Of a stretch of 64,000 bases of DNA, positions 52,644 through 61,283 are shown one piece after another (position 1 is the stretch's first letter; every line of letters begins with the position of its first letter). A program made the translations under genes and the position numbers. The notes beneath the pieces were generated by a model that worked only from the letters and a program-made list of their open reading frames with translations, did no database searches and was not told the DNA's origin. Origin of the DNA: JAOSJT01 sp035362335 (GTDB lineage: Bacteria; Bacteroidota; Ignavibacteria; SZUA-365). The DNA is taken from assembly GCA_035362335.1 (NCBI GenBank), contig DAOSDL010000016.1, positions 29,469 to 93,468 of the forward strand. The letters are read 5' to 3'.

Positions 52644-53840
52644 ATGGACACGAATGACACGAATATGAGCATCGGATACGACGGCGTGGATTGCAAGCAC
52701 TTCAACGGCTATAAACCGTGCTTCCCGGGAGTGTATTGCGGCGATGCGTGTCAGCGGCGCGAGCCCATGGGCGCGCGTATTCTCATCATCAACCTCGACG
52801 CCATGGGTGATGTGCTGATGAGTACCGCGCAACTCGCCGGCATCAAACGCGCCCACCCCGTCAGTCAGGTGCACTGGATCACTCTCGGCAATGCCGCGGC
52901 GCTGCTCGCGCACAACCCTCTCATCGATCGTGTGCATCGATGGAATGATGAAACGCGGATGATCCTGCGCGAACAGCATTTCGATCTGGTGCTCAACGCG
53001 GATAAATCCGCCGAGGCCTGTGCCTTCGCCGCAGCACTGCGTTGCACCGAATTGCGCGGCTTCACCCTGTCCCGTCGGGGCCAGATCGTCCCGGCCAATC
53101 CCGAGGCCGCCTACAATTTCCGCATGGGCATCGACGATGAGCTGAAATTCCGCGTCAACGAACGCAGCGGGCAGGACATTCTCGCCGAAACCTGGAAATT
53201 GCCTTACGAGCGCGATCCCTACGTGCTGGAACTCGATGCCGGCGAGCGCGCCTTCATCGAAGGACTGCGCAGGGAATGGCGGCTCGAAGGTGCGGTGGTG
53301 GTCGGTTTCAACACCGGTTGTTCCGAGCTTTTTCCCAACAAGAAAATGACTGTCGAGCAACACGTCGAGCTCATTGCGCGCCTGGGTGAGGACGAGGAAC
53401 TCGTGCTCCTGCTGCTGGGCGGACCCGAGGACAGCGAGCGCAACGCGCGTATACTCGCCTCGCTCGAAGCACGCGGTTGCGGCGCGCGCGTCATCTCCAC
53501 GCCCACCACCGAGGGACTGCGGCGCGGCATCGCCTACGAAGCACTGGCCGACATCGTGGTAACCGGCGACAGCTTCGGTATGCACCTGGCCATAGCGCTG
53601 CGCAAATACGTTATCGCCTGGTTCGGTCTGAGTTGCTGGACGGAAATCGATCTCTACGATCGCGGAGTGAAATTCTGGCCGCGCAATCTGGCGTGCTCTC
53701 CCTGCTGGAAGCGTGTCTGTCCCCACAATCTTGAATGCATCACCGGCATCGATCTCGCCGGTATCACGGAAGCGGTGCGCGCGCGCGTCGCAGAGCTGCG
53801 CGGCGCGGCACGCACGGTACTATCGGAGAAAACAGCATGA
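52644..53840 (+). CDS. GT9-family glycosyltransferase with Cys-rich ends
   Basis: A 398-aa heptosyltransferase-type enzyme. The start at 52644 keeps a Cys-rich N-terminal extension (C-X8-C-X5-C-X3-C, about residues 14-34) before the Rossmann start ARILIINLDAMGDVLMST. VGFNTGCSELFPNKKMT and VVTGDSFGMHLAIAL are the conserved GT9 donor-site regions. A second Cys cluster, CSPCWKRVCPHNLEC (about residues 353-367), lies at the C-terminus. Eight Cys could form a metal or Fe-S site. An ATG seven codons in is an alternative. The stop overlaps the lipoprotein start by four bases. Confidence 0.85.
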   Translation: MDTNDTNMSIGYDGVDCKHFNGYKPCFPGVYCGDACQRREPMGARILIINLDAMGDVLMSTAQLAGIKRAHPVSQVHWITLGNAAALLAHNPLIDRVHRWNDETRMILREQHFDLVLNADKSAEACAFAAALRCTELRGFTLSRRGQIVPANPEAAYNFRMGIDDELKFRVNERSGQDILAETWKLPYERDPYVLELDAGERAFIEGLRREWRLEGAVVVGFNTGCSELFPNKKMTVEQHVELIARLGEDEELVLLLLGGPEDSERNARILASLEARGCGARVISTPTTEGLRRGIAYEALADIVVTGDSFGMHLAIALRKYVIAWFGLSCWTEIDLYDRGVKFWPRNLACSPCWKRVCPHNLECITGIDLAGITEAVRARVAELRGAARTVLSEKTA

Positions 53841-54235
53841 AACAGCGCATACTGCCCTTCCTCCTGCTCGGCGCACTCTGCGCGGCATGTTCTTCCGAAC
53901 CCGACGTCACAGGCCTGTGGCGCAACGGCGACGGCAGCGAGGTACGCTTCCTCGCAAAGGACAGCGCCGCGCTTGGGCAGCAGGGCTTCGGTGATGTTCT
54001 CGGCTGCGCCGTGGACTACGCCGGCGACACGGTCATCGTAATCGAGCCGGTGGATCCCGCCAGCCAGAGCAAACGCAGCTATCGCTTCCTGCTCAGTGGC
54101 GATACGCTGCATCTCCGGGAAATTGCCACCGACGCCCCCGGCACGCATTACGTCGAGCCCATCGACCAACTGGCACGCCGCGCTGGCAAGTCGCTGGAAA
54201 AACTGGCGTTCATCCGTGTGGAGGAAGCGAAGTGA
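53837..54235 (+). CDS. Small lipoprotein of unknown function
   Basis: A 132-aa protein. The lipobox LCAAC places the acceptor Cys near residue 18. The mature part (about 110 residues) looks like a compact beta domain, with GLWRNGDGSEVRFL and YRFLLSGDTLHL resembling lipocalin-like or META-like folds. No clear family assignment. It is translationally coupled to both neighbours: its ATG overlaps the GT9 stop, and the rpe GTG overlaps its stop. Confidence 0.68.
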   Translation: MKQRILPFLLLGALCAACSSEPDVTGLWRNGDGSEVRFLAKDSAALGQQGFGDVLGCAVDYAGDTVIVIEPVDPASQSKRSYRFLLSGDTLHLREIATDAPGTHYVEPIDQLARRAGKSLEKLAFIRVEEAK

Positions 54236-54924
54236 AAACACTGCCCACTGCGTCGCCGCTGATCGCCCCGTCACTGCTTTCCAGCGATTTTTCGCGCCTC
54301 GCCGAGGAAATCGCCGCGGTGGAGCAGGCCGGCGCCGACATCCTGCACGTTGACGTCATGGATGGACGCTTCGTGCCCAACATCACCATCGGTCCGCTGG
54401 TTGTCGAGGCCATGCACCGTCACGCGCGCACACCGCTGGATGTGCATCTGATGATCGTCGAACCCGACAACTATCTCCGGGATTTCGCGGAGGCCGGCGC
54501 AACCATGCTCACCGTGCACTGGGAGGCCTGCCCGCATCTGCATCGCACAGTGCAGCGCATACACGATTGCGGCGTGAGTGCCGGTGTGAGCATCAATCCG
54601 GCCACACCGGTGTCGTTGCTCAAGGACATTCTCGGCGATATCGAGCTTGTGCTGATCATGTCCGTGAATCCCGGCTTCGGCGGTCAGTCCTTCATTCCGC
54701 AGGCGCTGGAGAAAATCAACGAATTGCGCCTGCTGGCCGATGAACGCGGCTTGAGCGACCTTCGTATCGAGGTGGATGGCGGTGTGACCACGGCCAATGC
54801 CGAGGCACTGTGCGCGGCGGGCGCAGATACGCTCGTGTCGGGATCGGCGGTGTTTCGTTCCGGCGACTACGCGGGCTACATCGCGGAGCTTCGTGCCCGC
54901 GCAACTACGGGTCTTCGCCGCTGA
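54232..54924 (+). CDS. rpe: Ribulose-phosphate 3-epimerase
   Basis: A 230-aa TIM-barrel enzyme of the pentose phosphate pathway that interconverts ribulose-5-phosphate and xylulose-5-phosphate. It starts at a GTG overlapping the lipoprotein stop (GTGA). The signatures are APSLLSSDF (about 12), HVDVMDGRFVPNITIG (about 39), LDVHLMI (about 66), MSVNPGFGGQ (about 143) and VDGGV (about 182). The metal-binding His and Asp residues are present. Confidence 0.95.
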   Translation: MKTLPTASPLIAPSLLSSDFSRLAEEIAAVEQAGADILHVDVMDGRFVPNITIGPLVVEAMHRHARTPLDVHLMIVEPDNYLRDFAEAGATMLTVHWEACPHLHRTVQRIHDCGVSAGVSINPATPVSLLKDILGDIELVLIMSVNPGFGGQSFIPQALEKINELRLLADERGLSDLRIEVDGGVTTANAEALCAAGADTLVSGSAVFRSGDYAGYIAELRARATTGLRR

Positions 54925-54946
54925 GGCGGTGGGGCCGCTCATTTTT
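54922..54946 (+). terminator. Weak terminator overlapping the rpe stop
   Basis: TGAG/CTCA and CGG/CCG pair with one bulged G, followed by ATTTTT. The stop codon lies in the stem. Confidence 0.4.
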
Positions 54947-54969
54947 CCCACGCATGACAGAGGGAGACC

Positions 54970-56262
54970 ATGCGGATGATCACATCCTTGCGATACCGCA
55001 CATCGAACGACGCTGCGCACTCCGCGGCCTGGCAGATCCGTGAAACACGCCGCCGAGCGCCTCGTCCACCCGAAACGCATGTGGAGGCGCTGTGGCTGTC
55101 GCGCGCGCAACCGGAGCGGGTTTTTCGGTCAATGAACGGCGAGAACGTCCGTGTGCTGCGCACGGGCGAACGCAATCGTCACGAGGGACCGGATTACCTG
55201 CATGCGCTCGTGGTGCGCGACGGAGTGCTGTACCGGGGCAGCATCGAAATCCATGTCGAAGCCGACGACTGGTGGCGCCATGGTCACGCTTCCGATGCGC
55301 GCTATCGTGCCGTGGTGCTGCACGTGGCGCTGTATCCACCACGACGAGGCGCGGAGTTGCCGCCCACCGTGCTGCTGCGGGATCAACTCGACGCTCCCTT
55401 GCGCGAGGCCTGGGCGGTGCTGCTGCGGAACGGCGTCAAGGCAGCCTGCCCGATTTCCAGCATGGACGGCCTCGCCGATGCGCGTGCTGCCATGCTTTCG
55501 CTGCTTGCGCGTGAGCGCCTCGAAAGGAAAATCACCCGGCTCCGCCGGCGCTACGACGAGCTTCGTACAGCTTTGCCGCCTTTCGAGGCCTACACGCAAT
55601 GCTCGTGGGAATTGCTCGCTCGCGCGGCGGGCTATGGAGGAAATGAACAACGCATGGAGGAACTGGCGCGAAGCCTGCCGCTGCGCTCCATGCGTTCGCT
55701 CGATGCCGTGGATCGCTTTCGCCTCGCCGGACAGGCCTGCGAACCCCGCGCCGATGACTGGGATGCGCGCGAGCACTGGCGCGTCGGAGCGGTGCGGCCG
55801 GGCAATCGCGCGCTGCCGAGGTTGCGCTGGCTGATCGGCGTCACCGATCGCCTCTGCGATGCCGCATGGTGGCGCGAGCTGCGCAGGGCCTTGCGTCCGG
55901 ATTTCGACGCGGCAGCGCTCCGTCGTTTGCTGGACGTGCGCGAAAGCGCCATGTCCCCGGGTCCGATGCGCGTGTTGGAAATTGCGGTGAACGTGTTCGC
56001 GCCCTTGCTCGCCCTTGCCGGGCAGGAGCGCCGCGACGCGGGGATGGTGCGGGACGCCCACCTTTTGTATGTTGGTATCCACCCCGCACCGCCCAATCGC
56101 ATCACGCATGCACTGGAAAAGGTGCTCGACCTGGCGGGGCCGCATGACAGCGGCACCCAGCAGGGAATGATTGAACTTCATTCGGAATACTGCGCACAAT
56201 CCCGATGTGGCGATTGCCTCTTGAACGCGGAATATCTCCGGCGCTCGTCGCGACGGCCCTGA
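54970..56262 (+). CDS. DUF2851 family protein
   Basis: A 430-aa protein of a Bacteroidota/Chlorobiota-typical family of unknown function. The conserved start VEALW and the block GPDYLHALVVRDG, GSIEIHVEADDWWRHGH, VVLHVAL are present in residues about 35-125. The C-terminal YCAQSRCGDCLLN cluster (about residue 405) is also conserved. The Cys residues suggest a metal site. GGGAG precedes the ATG. The next gene overlaps its 3' end by 58 bp. Confidence 0.82.
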   Translation: MRMITSLRYRTSNDAAHSAAWQIRETRRRAPRPPETHVEALWLSRAQPERVFRSMNGENVRVLRTGERNRHEGPDYLHALVVRDGVLYRGSIEIHVEADDWWRHGHASDARYRAVVLHVALYPPRRGAELPPTVLLRDQLDAPLREAWAVLLRNGVKAACPISSMDGLADARAAMLSLLARERLERKITRLRRRYDELRTALPPFEAYTQCSWELLARAAGYGGNEQRMEELARSLPLRSMRSLDAVDRFRLAGQACEPRADDWDAREHWRVGAVRPGNRALPRLRWLIGVTDRLCDAAWWRELRRALRPDFDAAALRRLLDVRESAMSPGPMRVLEIAVNVFAPLLALAGQERRDAGMVRDAHLLYVGIHPAPPNRITHALEKVLDLAGPHDSGTQQGMIELHSEYCAQSRCGDCLLNAEYLRRSSRRP

Positions 56263-57983
56263 TCCTGGCATCGGGGCTGCTCCTGGCGAGTCCCGCCCAT
56301 GCCGAGCGTGTCACCGGACTGATGGTGTACCACACGGCGGGGCAGACCTTTCTCACCTGGCGCGGCGCCGGCAAGGATGTGCAACACTATACCGTGTATC
56401 GCTCGCGCTCCTCGTTGCGTACCGCGCTCGCTCTGGGCAAGGCCGAGCAAATTTTCACTGTGCGGCCGGGCGCGAGCAACGACCGCCGCATGTCCGCCAT
56501 ACTCGGTTATCCGGTGTACCATCGCTTTCCCGGCCCTGCCGGACAGTTGGGCCCGGGAGTGGAGTGCTTCGTGGTCACCACCGCGCAAAGCGGATCGTGG
56601 TTCTACGCCGTGACCGCCACCACCCGCAGGGGAGAGGAGCGCGTGGTTCGTCCCGGAGGCAATGCCACCGCCTCGGCCGTGCGCGAGCGCACCGCCACGC
56701 CGCGTCCCATACGCTGGGCCCAATTGCAGTACGAAGGCCGGCAAGTCGAAGTGTTCACCCACTGGGCATCCAATGTGGATGCTCCCGGCTATCCCGCCAT
56801 GGTGAATGTGCCGAGCTATCCCTTTCATTTCGCGGTACGCAAGCGAGGCCGCTCCGGCGCGCATCCCTTGCTCGTGCGCCTGCACGGACGGGGCGACCAT
56901 TTTCTCGGCAATCTCAATGGTACCGGCCATCCGCAGGAATACGTGCTCGCCCTGGACGATGAGCTGCCGGGGTTGACCCGTGGCACGTTCTGGTTTGGCT
57001 ACAATCTCGGTGTGGACATTCACGGTGCCGTGACTCCCGCGCCGTCGGGTGGCGTGGTGTTGGACTACACGCAGCGGCGCGTGCTGTGGACTGTCGAGTG
57101 GGCCTTGCGCTCGCTTCCTTTGGATCCGTCGCGCGTGTACGTGAGTGGCACTTCCATGGGGGGATCCGGGGCGGTGTTCCTTTCACAGACCTTTCCCCGC
57201 CTGTTCGCCGCGGGAGTGGCACTCATTCCCCGTTTGCGCTATGCCGTGCGCGACTCGGCCGATACGCCGCGAGGCAAGGGCACAATGCATGCGTTCGATG
57301 CGCTCTGGGGGAATCCTCGTGGCAATCCGCTCATGCTCGACGGATCGCGAGTCTACGACGTGCTCGACGCGGTGCAGCAGTTCCGTCGTTCCGCAGAGAC
57401 ACCGCTGCGCATCGTGGCCGGTTCGCGCGACGCCGTGGTGGGCTGGAAACAACTCGCGGCCACGTTGCGGGCGGCCGATTCCCTGCATCGCGGCCTCGTG
57501 GCCTACTGGGACGACCGTGACCACGATACGCATGGCCGGCACTACTGGACTGCGCAACAGGATGGCTGGGAACTCTACCGCTACCACCGTGAACGCAGCT
57601 GGCCGTCATTCAGCAATGTTTCGGAAGGGCAATGGCCCGCGGACAGCAGTCGCCGTGGCATGATGAATGCAGGCATCGAGTGGTTCGAACCCCTGGTCGA
57701 TCTCCCCACACTGTGGTCCGTGGGTGTCCGTCGATGCTCCGTGCAGTCCGGCGAGGGTGTGCTGGCCACGCCGGGCACGATTACCGCCACCATCAGTCCG
57801 CGGCGCGTGCAGCGTTTTCAACTGCGCGCCGGACAGTCCTACGAATGTCGTCTCCTCGAAGGCGAGCGTGTGGTGTACACCGCCACCGTGCGCTGCGCAA
57901 GGGAGGGCGAACTGAACGTGCCCGCCGTCCCTGTCGGTTGGTACCCCCTCCGCTTCGAAATTCGTCCCATTCTCGCACCGTGA
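56205..57983 (+). CDS. Secreted alpha/beta hydrolase (PHB-depolymerase/esterase-like)
   Basis: A 592-aa protein. The signal peptide covers about residues 1-33 and ends AHA. Residues about 35-180 form a fibronectin-like N-terminal region (VYHTAGQTFLTW, HYTVYRSRSS). The hydrolase domain begins near LLVRLHGRGDHF and contains the nucleophile elbow GTSMGGSG with Ser317; a later Asp in RIVAGSRDAVV and His in DHDTHGRHYW are plausible triad members. A C-terminal beta-rich tail follows. It overlaps DUF2851 by 58 bp in another frame, unusual but with the start at a clear signal peptide. Confidence 0.75.
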   Translation: MWRLPLERGISPALVATALILASGLLLASPAHAERVTGLMVYHTAGQTFLTWRGAGKDVQHYTVYRSRSSLRTALALGKAEQIFTVRPGASNDRRMSAILGYPVYHRFPGPAGQLGPGVECFVVTTAQSGSWFYAVTATTRRGEERVVRPGGNATASAVRERTATPRPIRWAQLQYEGRQVEVFTHWASNVDAPGYPAMVNVPSYPFHFAVRKRGRSGAHPLLVRLHGRGDHFLGNLNGTGHPQEYVLALDDELPGLTRGTFWFGYNLGVDIHGAVTPAPSGGVVLDYTQRRVLWTVEWALRSLPLDPSRVYVSGTSMGGSGAVFLSQTFPRLFAAGVALIPRLRYAVRDSADTPRGKGTMHAFDALWGNPRGNPLMLDGSRVYDVLDAVQQFRRSAETPLRIVAGSRDAVVGWKQLAATLRAADSLHRGLVAYWDDRDHDTHGRHYWTAQQDGWELYRYHRERSWPSFSNVSEGQWPADSSRRGMMNAGIEWFEPLVDLPTLWSVGVRRCSVQSGEGVLATPGTITATISPRRVQRFQLRAGQSYECRLLEGERVVYTATVRCAREGELNVPAVPVGWYPLRFEIRPILAP

Positions 57984-58024
57984 GTGAGAATTTCTTCTCG
58001 GGACAGGCTTTTTTCTCTGAGTTA

Positions 58025-58055
58025 TTGTGTTCAGGGAAAAAATACACTATTTTGA
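58025..58055 (+). promoter_or_regulatory. Candidate rex promoter
   Basis: TTG at 58025-58027, 21 bases, then TATTTTG at 58049-58055, near the Bacteroidota TTG-N19..21-TAnnTTTG pattern. The predicted Rex operator follows directly. Confidence 0.35.
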
Positions 58056-58073
58056 TCGTGAAAATGTTCTCAT
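58056..58073 (+). promoter_or_regulatory. Candidate Rex operator
   Basis: TCGTGAA-AATG-TTCTCAT matches the Rex consensus TTGTGAA-N4-TTCACAA at 11 of 14 half-site positions. It lies immediately after the predicted promoter and 86 bp before the rex start. Confidence 0.5.
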
Positions 58074-58158
58074 TTGAAATGCCTTTTCGGCTGGAATCTT
58101 CCGGATGAGAGCGACGGAATGATCACGGTCCCGCGACCCCGGTCACAAGGAAACACCC

Positions 58159-58809
58159 ATGGAATCGATATCGAAAGCTGCCTTCCGCCGCCTTCCACGT
58201 TACCACCAGATTCTGAGCGCCTTCGAAGCGCTGGGAAGGGAATTCATCTCCTCTCGGGAATTGTCGGAAATTCTGGAGATCAATGAAACACTGGTGCGCA
58301 AGGATATGGCGGATCTCAAGATTCGCGGGAAGCAGAATCAGGGCTACGGCATAGGCGTGCTGCGCAAGCGCATCGAGGATTTCCTCGGCTTGCTGGAGGT
58401 CACCGAAGCCCTCGTGGTCGGAGCCGGCCATCTCGGCACCGCGCTCGCCACGTACAGCGGATTCAAACATTACGGCCTGGAGATCGTCGGTGTGCTGGAC
58501 AACGATCCGAACCGCATCGGCAGCATGATCGGTGGCCACGAGGTGACCTCGGTGTTTCGTCTCGCCTCGATGATTCAGAAATACAAGGTGAAACTCGTCA
58601 TCCTTTGCGTACCCAAGGATGTCGCCCAGGAAATCACCGACATCGCCGTGAAGGCGGGTGTCAAGGCCATATGGAACTTCACGCCGCAGGAACTCTCCGT
58701 GCCGGATGGTGTCAAGGTGCGCAATGAACAGATCATCGGCGGCTTCATGGCGCTGTCGCATTTCCTGAAAATGCAGTCCCTCTCGCGTACCGAGGAAGGC
58801 GCCGCCTGA
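58159..58809 (+). CDS. rex: Redox-sensing transcriptional repressor Rex
   Basis: A 216-aa protein. An N-terminal winged helix (RRLPRYHQILSAF, ISSRELSEI, VRKDMADL, residues about 10-60) is followed by the linker GKQNQGYGI and a Rossmann domain with VVGAGHLGTAL (about residue 86) and GVLDNDPNRIG. Rex senses the NADH/NAD ratio and represses respiratory and fermentation genes; NADH releases it from DNA. A Rex-like operator lies upstream, so autoregulation is possible. The YbbR gene follows after 153 bp. Confidence 0.92.
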   Translation: MESISKAAFRRLPRYHQILSAFEALGREFISSRELSEILEINETLVRKDMADLKIRGKQNQGYGIGVLRKRIEDFLGLLEVTEALVVGAGHLGTALATYSGFKHYGLEIVGVLDNDPNRIGSMIGGHEVTSVFRLASMIQKYKVKLVILCVPKDVAQEITDIAVKAGVKAIWNFTPQELSVPDGVKVRNEQIIGGFMALSHFLKMQSLSRTEEGAA

Positions 58810-58962
58810 CGGAACGCCACGCCGGTTGCGCCAAGGCGGCAACGGCGGGTGTGCACATCGTTTCCCCGGATCACCTGTCGCGGCGGGTGGCCGGGGAGCC
58901 CTGTTTTAGGGTGGAATCTTTGAGCGCCGCGATGTAAGTTTCAGTTTTATCATCCGGATGCA

Positions 58963-59877
58963 ATGAAAGGTCGCTACCATATTCTCGCCGGCTCGTTGCT
59001 CGTCGCAGCGCTGTTCTGGTTTTCCGTGACCATGGGCGATTCCTACCGCACGCGTGTGGACATCCCGCTGGTCGTGGTGAACATGCCGCGCGATGTGGCG
59101 TTGGCCGAGCCATTGCCCGAAACCATTTCCGTGCTGCTTCAGGCAAATGGATGGCAATTGCTGTTCCTGACCGCAGGACGCGAGGTGGCATTCGAGGTAA
59201 CGGGCGAGCAGTTGCGACGCGGCATCATTCTCCCCAACAGGTCGCTCGCTGAAATGATGAAATTACCACCGGGTGTGCAGGCCCTGCGGGCGTACCCCGA
59301 CACGATATTCGTGAGCATCGACCGCTACGAAGAGAAAAAAGTGCCCATCGACGTCTCGGGTCTGCGTTTGAGCTTCAAAGAGGGCTTCGGTCTGGTCCGC
59401 GGCGTGCAGGTCACACCCGATTCCGTGCTGCTGCGCGGTTCCGAACGTGTTCTTCGCGGGATCCGAAGCTGGCCCATCGAAGACAGGAGCTACGACGACT
59501 TGACCATACCCGTCGCCGAGGACATTCCGCTGTTCGATTCGCTCCACGGGGTGATTTCCTTCAACGTGGACAAGGCCACAGTGTACATTCCCACCGAACA
59601 GCTGGCCGACATGTTCTTCAACGATGTCCCGATCAGCATTCGTGGCAAGCACGACGGCGGCGAAGTGCTGCTGGCGCGCAAGACCATGGATATTGCGGTG
59701 CGCGGCGGTGTGAATGTGCTGTCGGGCGTGTCCATCGACGATTTCAAAATCATTATCGATTACGACGATCTGGTGGCCGATACCAGCGGAAGCATTATTC
59801 CCACCATTCACCTGCCGGCGGGATTGCAATTGCTGAAGGTCGATCCGGCGGAAATTCGTTACACGCTCCGCAAGTAA
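58963..59877 (+). CDS. YbbR-like domain protein
   Basis: A 304-aa protein with one N-terminal membrane helix (about residues 8-25, ILAGSLLVAALFWFSV) and tandem YbbR-like beta domains, with repeated elements such as TRVDIPLVVVNM and KKVPIDVSGLRL. In Firmicutes the YbbR protein CdaR regulates the c-di-AMP cyclase CdaA; no cyclase gene is in the window. A TAAGTTTC box lies 28 bp upstream. It is bounded downstream by a bidirectional terminator. Confidence 0.78.
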   Translation: MKGRYHILAGSLLVAALFWFSVTMGDSYRTRVDIPLVVVNMPRDVALAEPLPETISVLLQANGWQLLFLTAGREVAFEVTGEQLRRGIILPNRSLAEMMKLPPGVQALRAYPDTIFVSIDRYEEKKVPIDVSGLRLSFKEGFGLVRGVQVTPDSVLLRGSERVLRGIRSWPIEDRSYDDLTIPVAEDIPLFDSLHGVISFNVDKATVYIPTEQLADMFFNDVPISIRGKHDGGEVLLARKTMDIAVRGGVNVLSGVSIDDFKIIIDYDDLVADTSGSIIPTIHLPAGLQLLKVDPAEIRYTLRK

Positions 59878-59965
59878 CATCGCTCCACCACCCGGGAACG
59901 CGGGAACGCGGGAAGCGAACGTGCGCCCTGCAATTCCGATCGGAGTTTGCTTCTCCGAAAAACAA

Positions 59966-60002
59966 CGAGGTCGCCCGTGGCACGGACGACCTCGCGTTTT
60001 TC
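59966..60002. terminator. Bidirectional terminator between YbbR and DUF1015 genes
   Basis: CGAGGTCG and CGACCTCG with an inner CCCGTG/CACGG stem; CGTTTTT follows on the plus side and a T-run precedes on the minus side. Confidence 0.8.
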
Positions 60003-60015
60003 CGGTAGGTGTTGG

Positions 60016-61257
60016 CTAGTCGAGGAAGTGCACGAACAGTCCGTCGCGCAACTTTGGCTCGAACCAGGTGGATTTCGGCGGCATCACGCGACCCGCGTCG
60101 GCGATGGCCATGAGTTCGTTGATCGATGTGGGATGCAGGCTGAAGGCCAACGCCATCTCGCCCGAATTCACCCGGCGCTCGAGTTCGCCCAGGCCACGGA
60201 TGCCGCCCACGAAATCGATGCGCTTGTCCGTGCGTGGATCCTGAATGCCGAGCAGCGGCGCGAGCACGTTGTTCTGCAGTATCGCCACATCCAGGCACTC
60301 GACGGGATCCGCATTGTCGAGCAAGGCGGGATGGGCGACCATGCTGTACCAGGCGCCATCGATGTACAAACCGAACTCGCCTTTGCGTGAAGGACGCAAT
60401 TGGCCTTCGGCGGGGGTCAGTGTGAAGTGGTCACCGAGTTTGGCGAGGAATGCCGCTTTGTCCATGCCGTTGAGATCCTTCACCACGCGATTGTAGTCCA
60501 TGATGCGGAGTTGTCCGGCGGGGAAGTACACGGCGAGGAAGAAGTTGTACTCCTCGTCGCCGCGATGCGCGGGATTGGCCTGTGCGCGCTCGCGTCCCAC
60601 GATGGCCGCGGCCGCCGAGCGATGGTGTCCATCGGCCACGTACAGCGCGGGAATGGAGGCGAACTCGGCACGCAGGGCCTCGATCATGGCGGCGTCGTCG
60701 ATCACCCAGGTTTGATGGCGAATGCCGTCGGCGGCCACATGGTCGGTGACAGGCGCGGCGGCTTTCACGCGATCCACAATGGCGTCGATGGTGGCGTTGT
60801 CGGGATACGTGAGGAAAATCGGACCCGAGTGTGCGTTGGTAACGCGCACATGCTCGCAGCGGTCCTCCTCCTTGTCCTTGCGTGTGTGTTCGTGCTTTTT
60901 GATCGTGTCGTTCCAGTACTCCTCCACGGCGGCACAGCCCACAAGGCCGTACTGCGTGTGGCCGCCCATGGTCTGCGCGTAGAGGTAGGCGCAGGGATCG
61001 GCATCCTGCACAAGCACGCCGTCGGCGATCAATTTCCGGAGGTTGAGCCGGCCCTGCTCGTACACGCGTGCGTCGTGCAGGTCGATGGAGGGGTCGAGGT
61101 CAACCTCGGGTTTACCGACATGAAGGAAGGAGAGGGGATGGCCCTGCACTTCCTCGCGGGCTTCGTCGGAGTTGAGGACGTCGTAGGGTTTGGCGGCCAC
61201 TTCGGCCGCGTATTCGGGTTTCGGCCGGTAGGCGCGAAAAGGACGAAAGGTTGCCAT
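60016..61257 (-). CDS. DUF1015 family protein
   Basis: A 413-aa soluble protein. The conserved blocks AAKPYDVL (about 21), RVTNAHSGPIFLTYPD (about 137), YVADGHHRSAAA (about 211) and DYNRVVKDLNGM (about 255) are present; the ADGHHR core is the family hallmark. Function is not established, but the family is repeatedly found beside serine-biosynthesis genes, and here it sits 26 bp downstream of serA on the same strand. A role in serine metabolism is inferred from context only. Confidence 0.85.
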   Translation of the reverse strand: MATFRPFRAYRPKPEYAAEVAAKPYDVLNSDEAREEVQGHPLSFLHVGKPEVDLDPSIDLHDARVYEQGRLNLRKLIADGVLVQDADPCAYLYAQTMGGHTQYGLVGCAAVEEYWNDTIKKHEHTRKDKEEDRCEHVRVTNAHSGPIFLTYPDNATIDAIVDRVKAAAPVTDHVAADGIRHQTWVIDDAAMIEALRAEFASIPALYVADGHHRSAAAAIVGRERAQANPAHRGDEEYNFFLAVYFPAGQLRIMDYNRVVKDLNGMDKAAFLAKLGDHFTLTPAEGQLRPSRKGEFGLYIDGAWYSMVAHPALLDNADPVECLDVAILQNNVLAPLLGIQDPRTDKRIDFVGGIRGLGELERRVNSGEMALAFSLHPTSINELMAIADAGRVMPPKSTWFEPKLRDGLFVHFLD

Positions 61258-61283
61258 ATCGTTCAGTATTCTCCGGGATGTGC

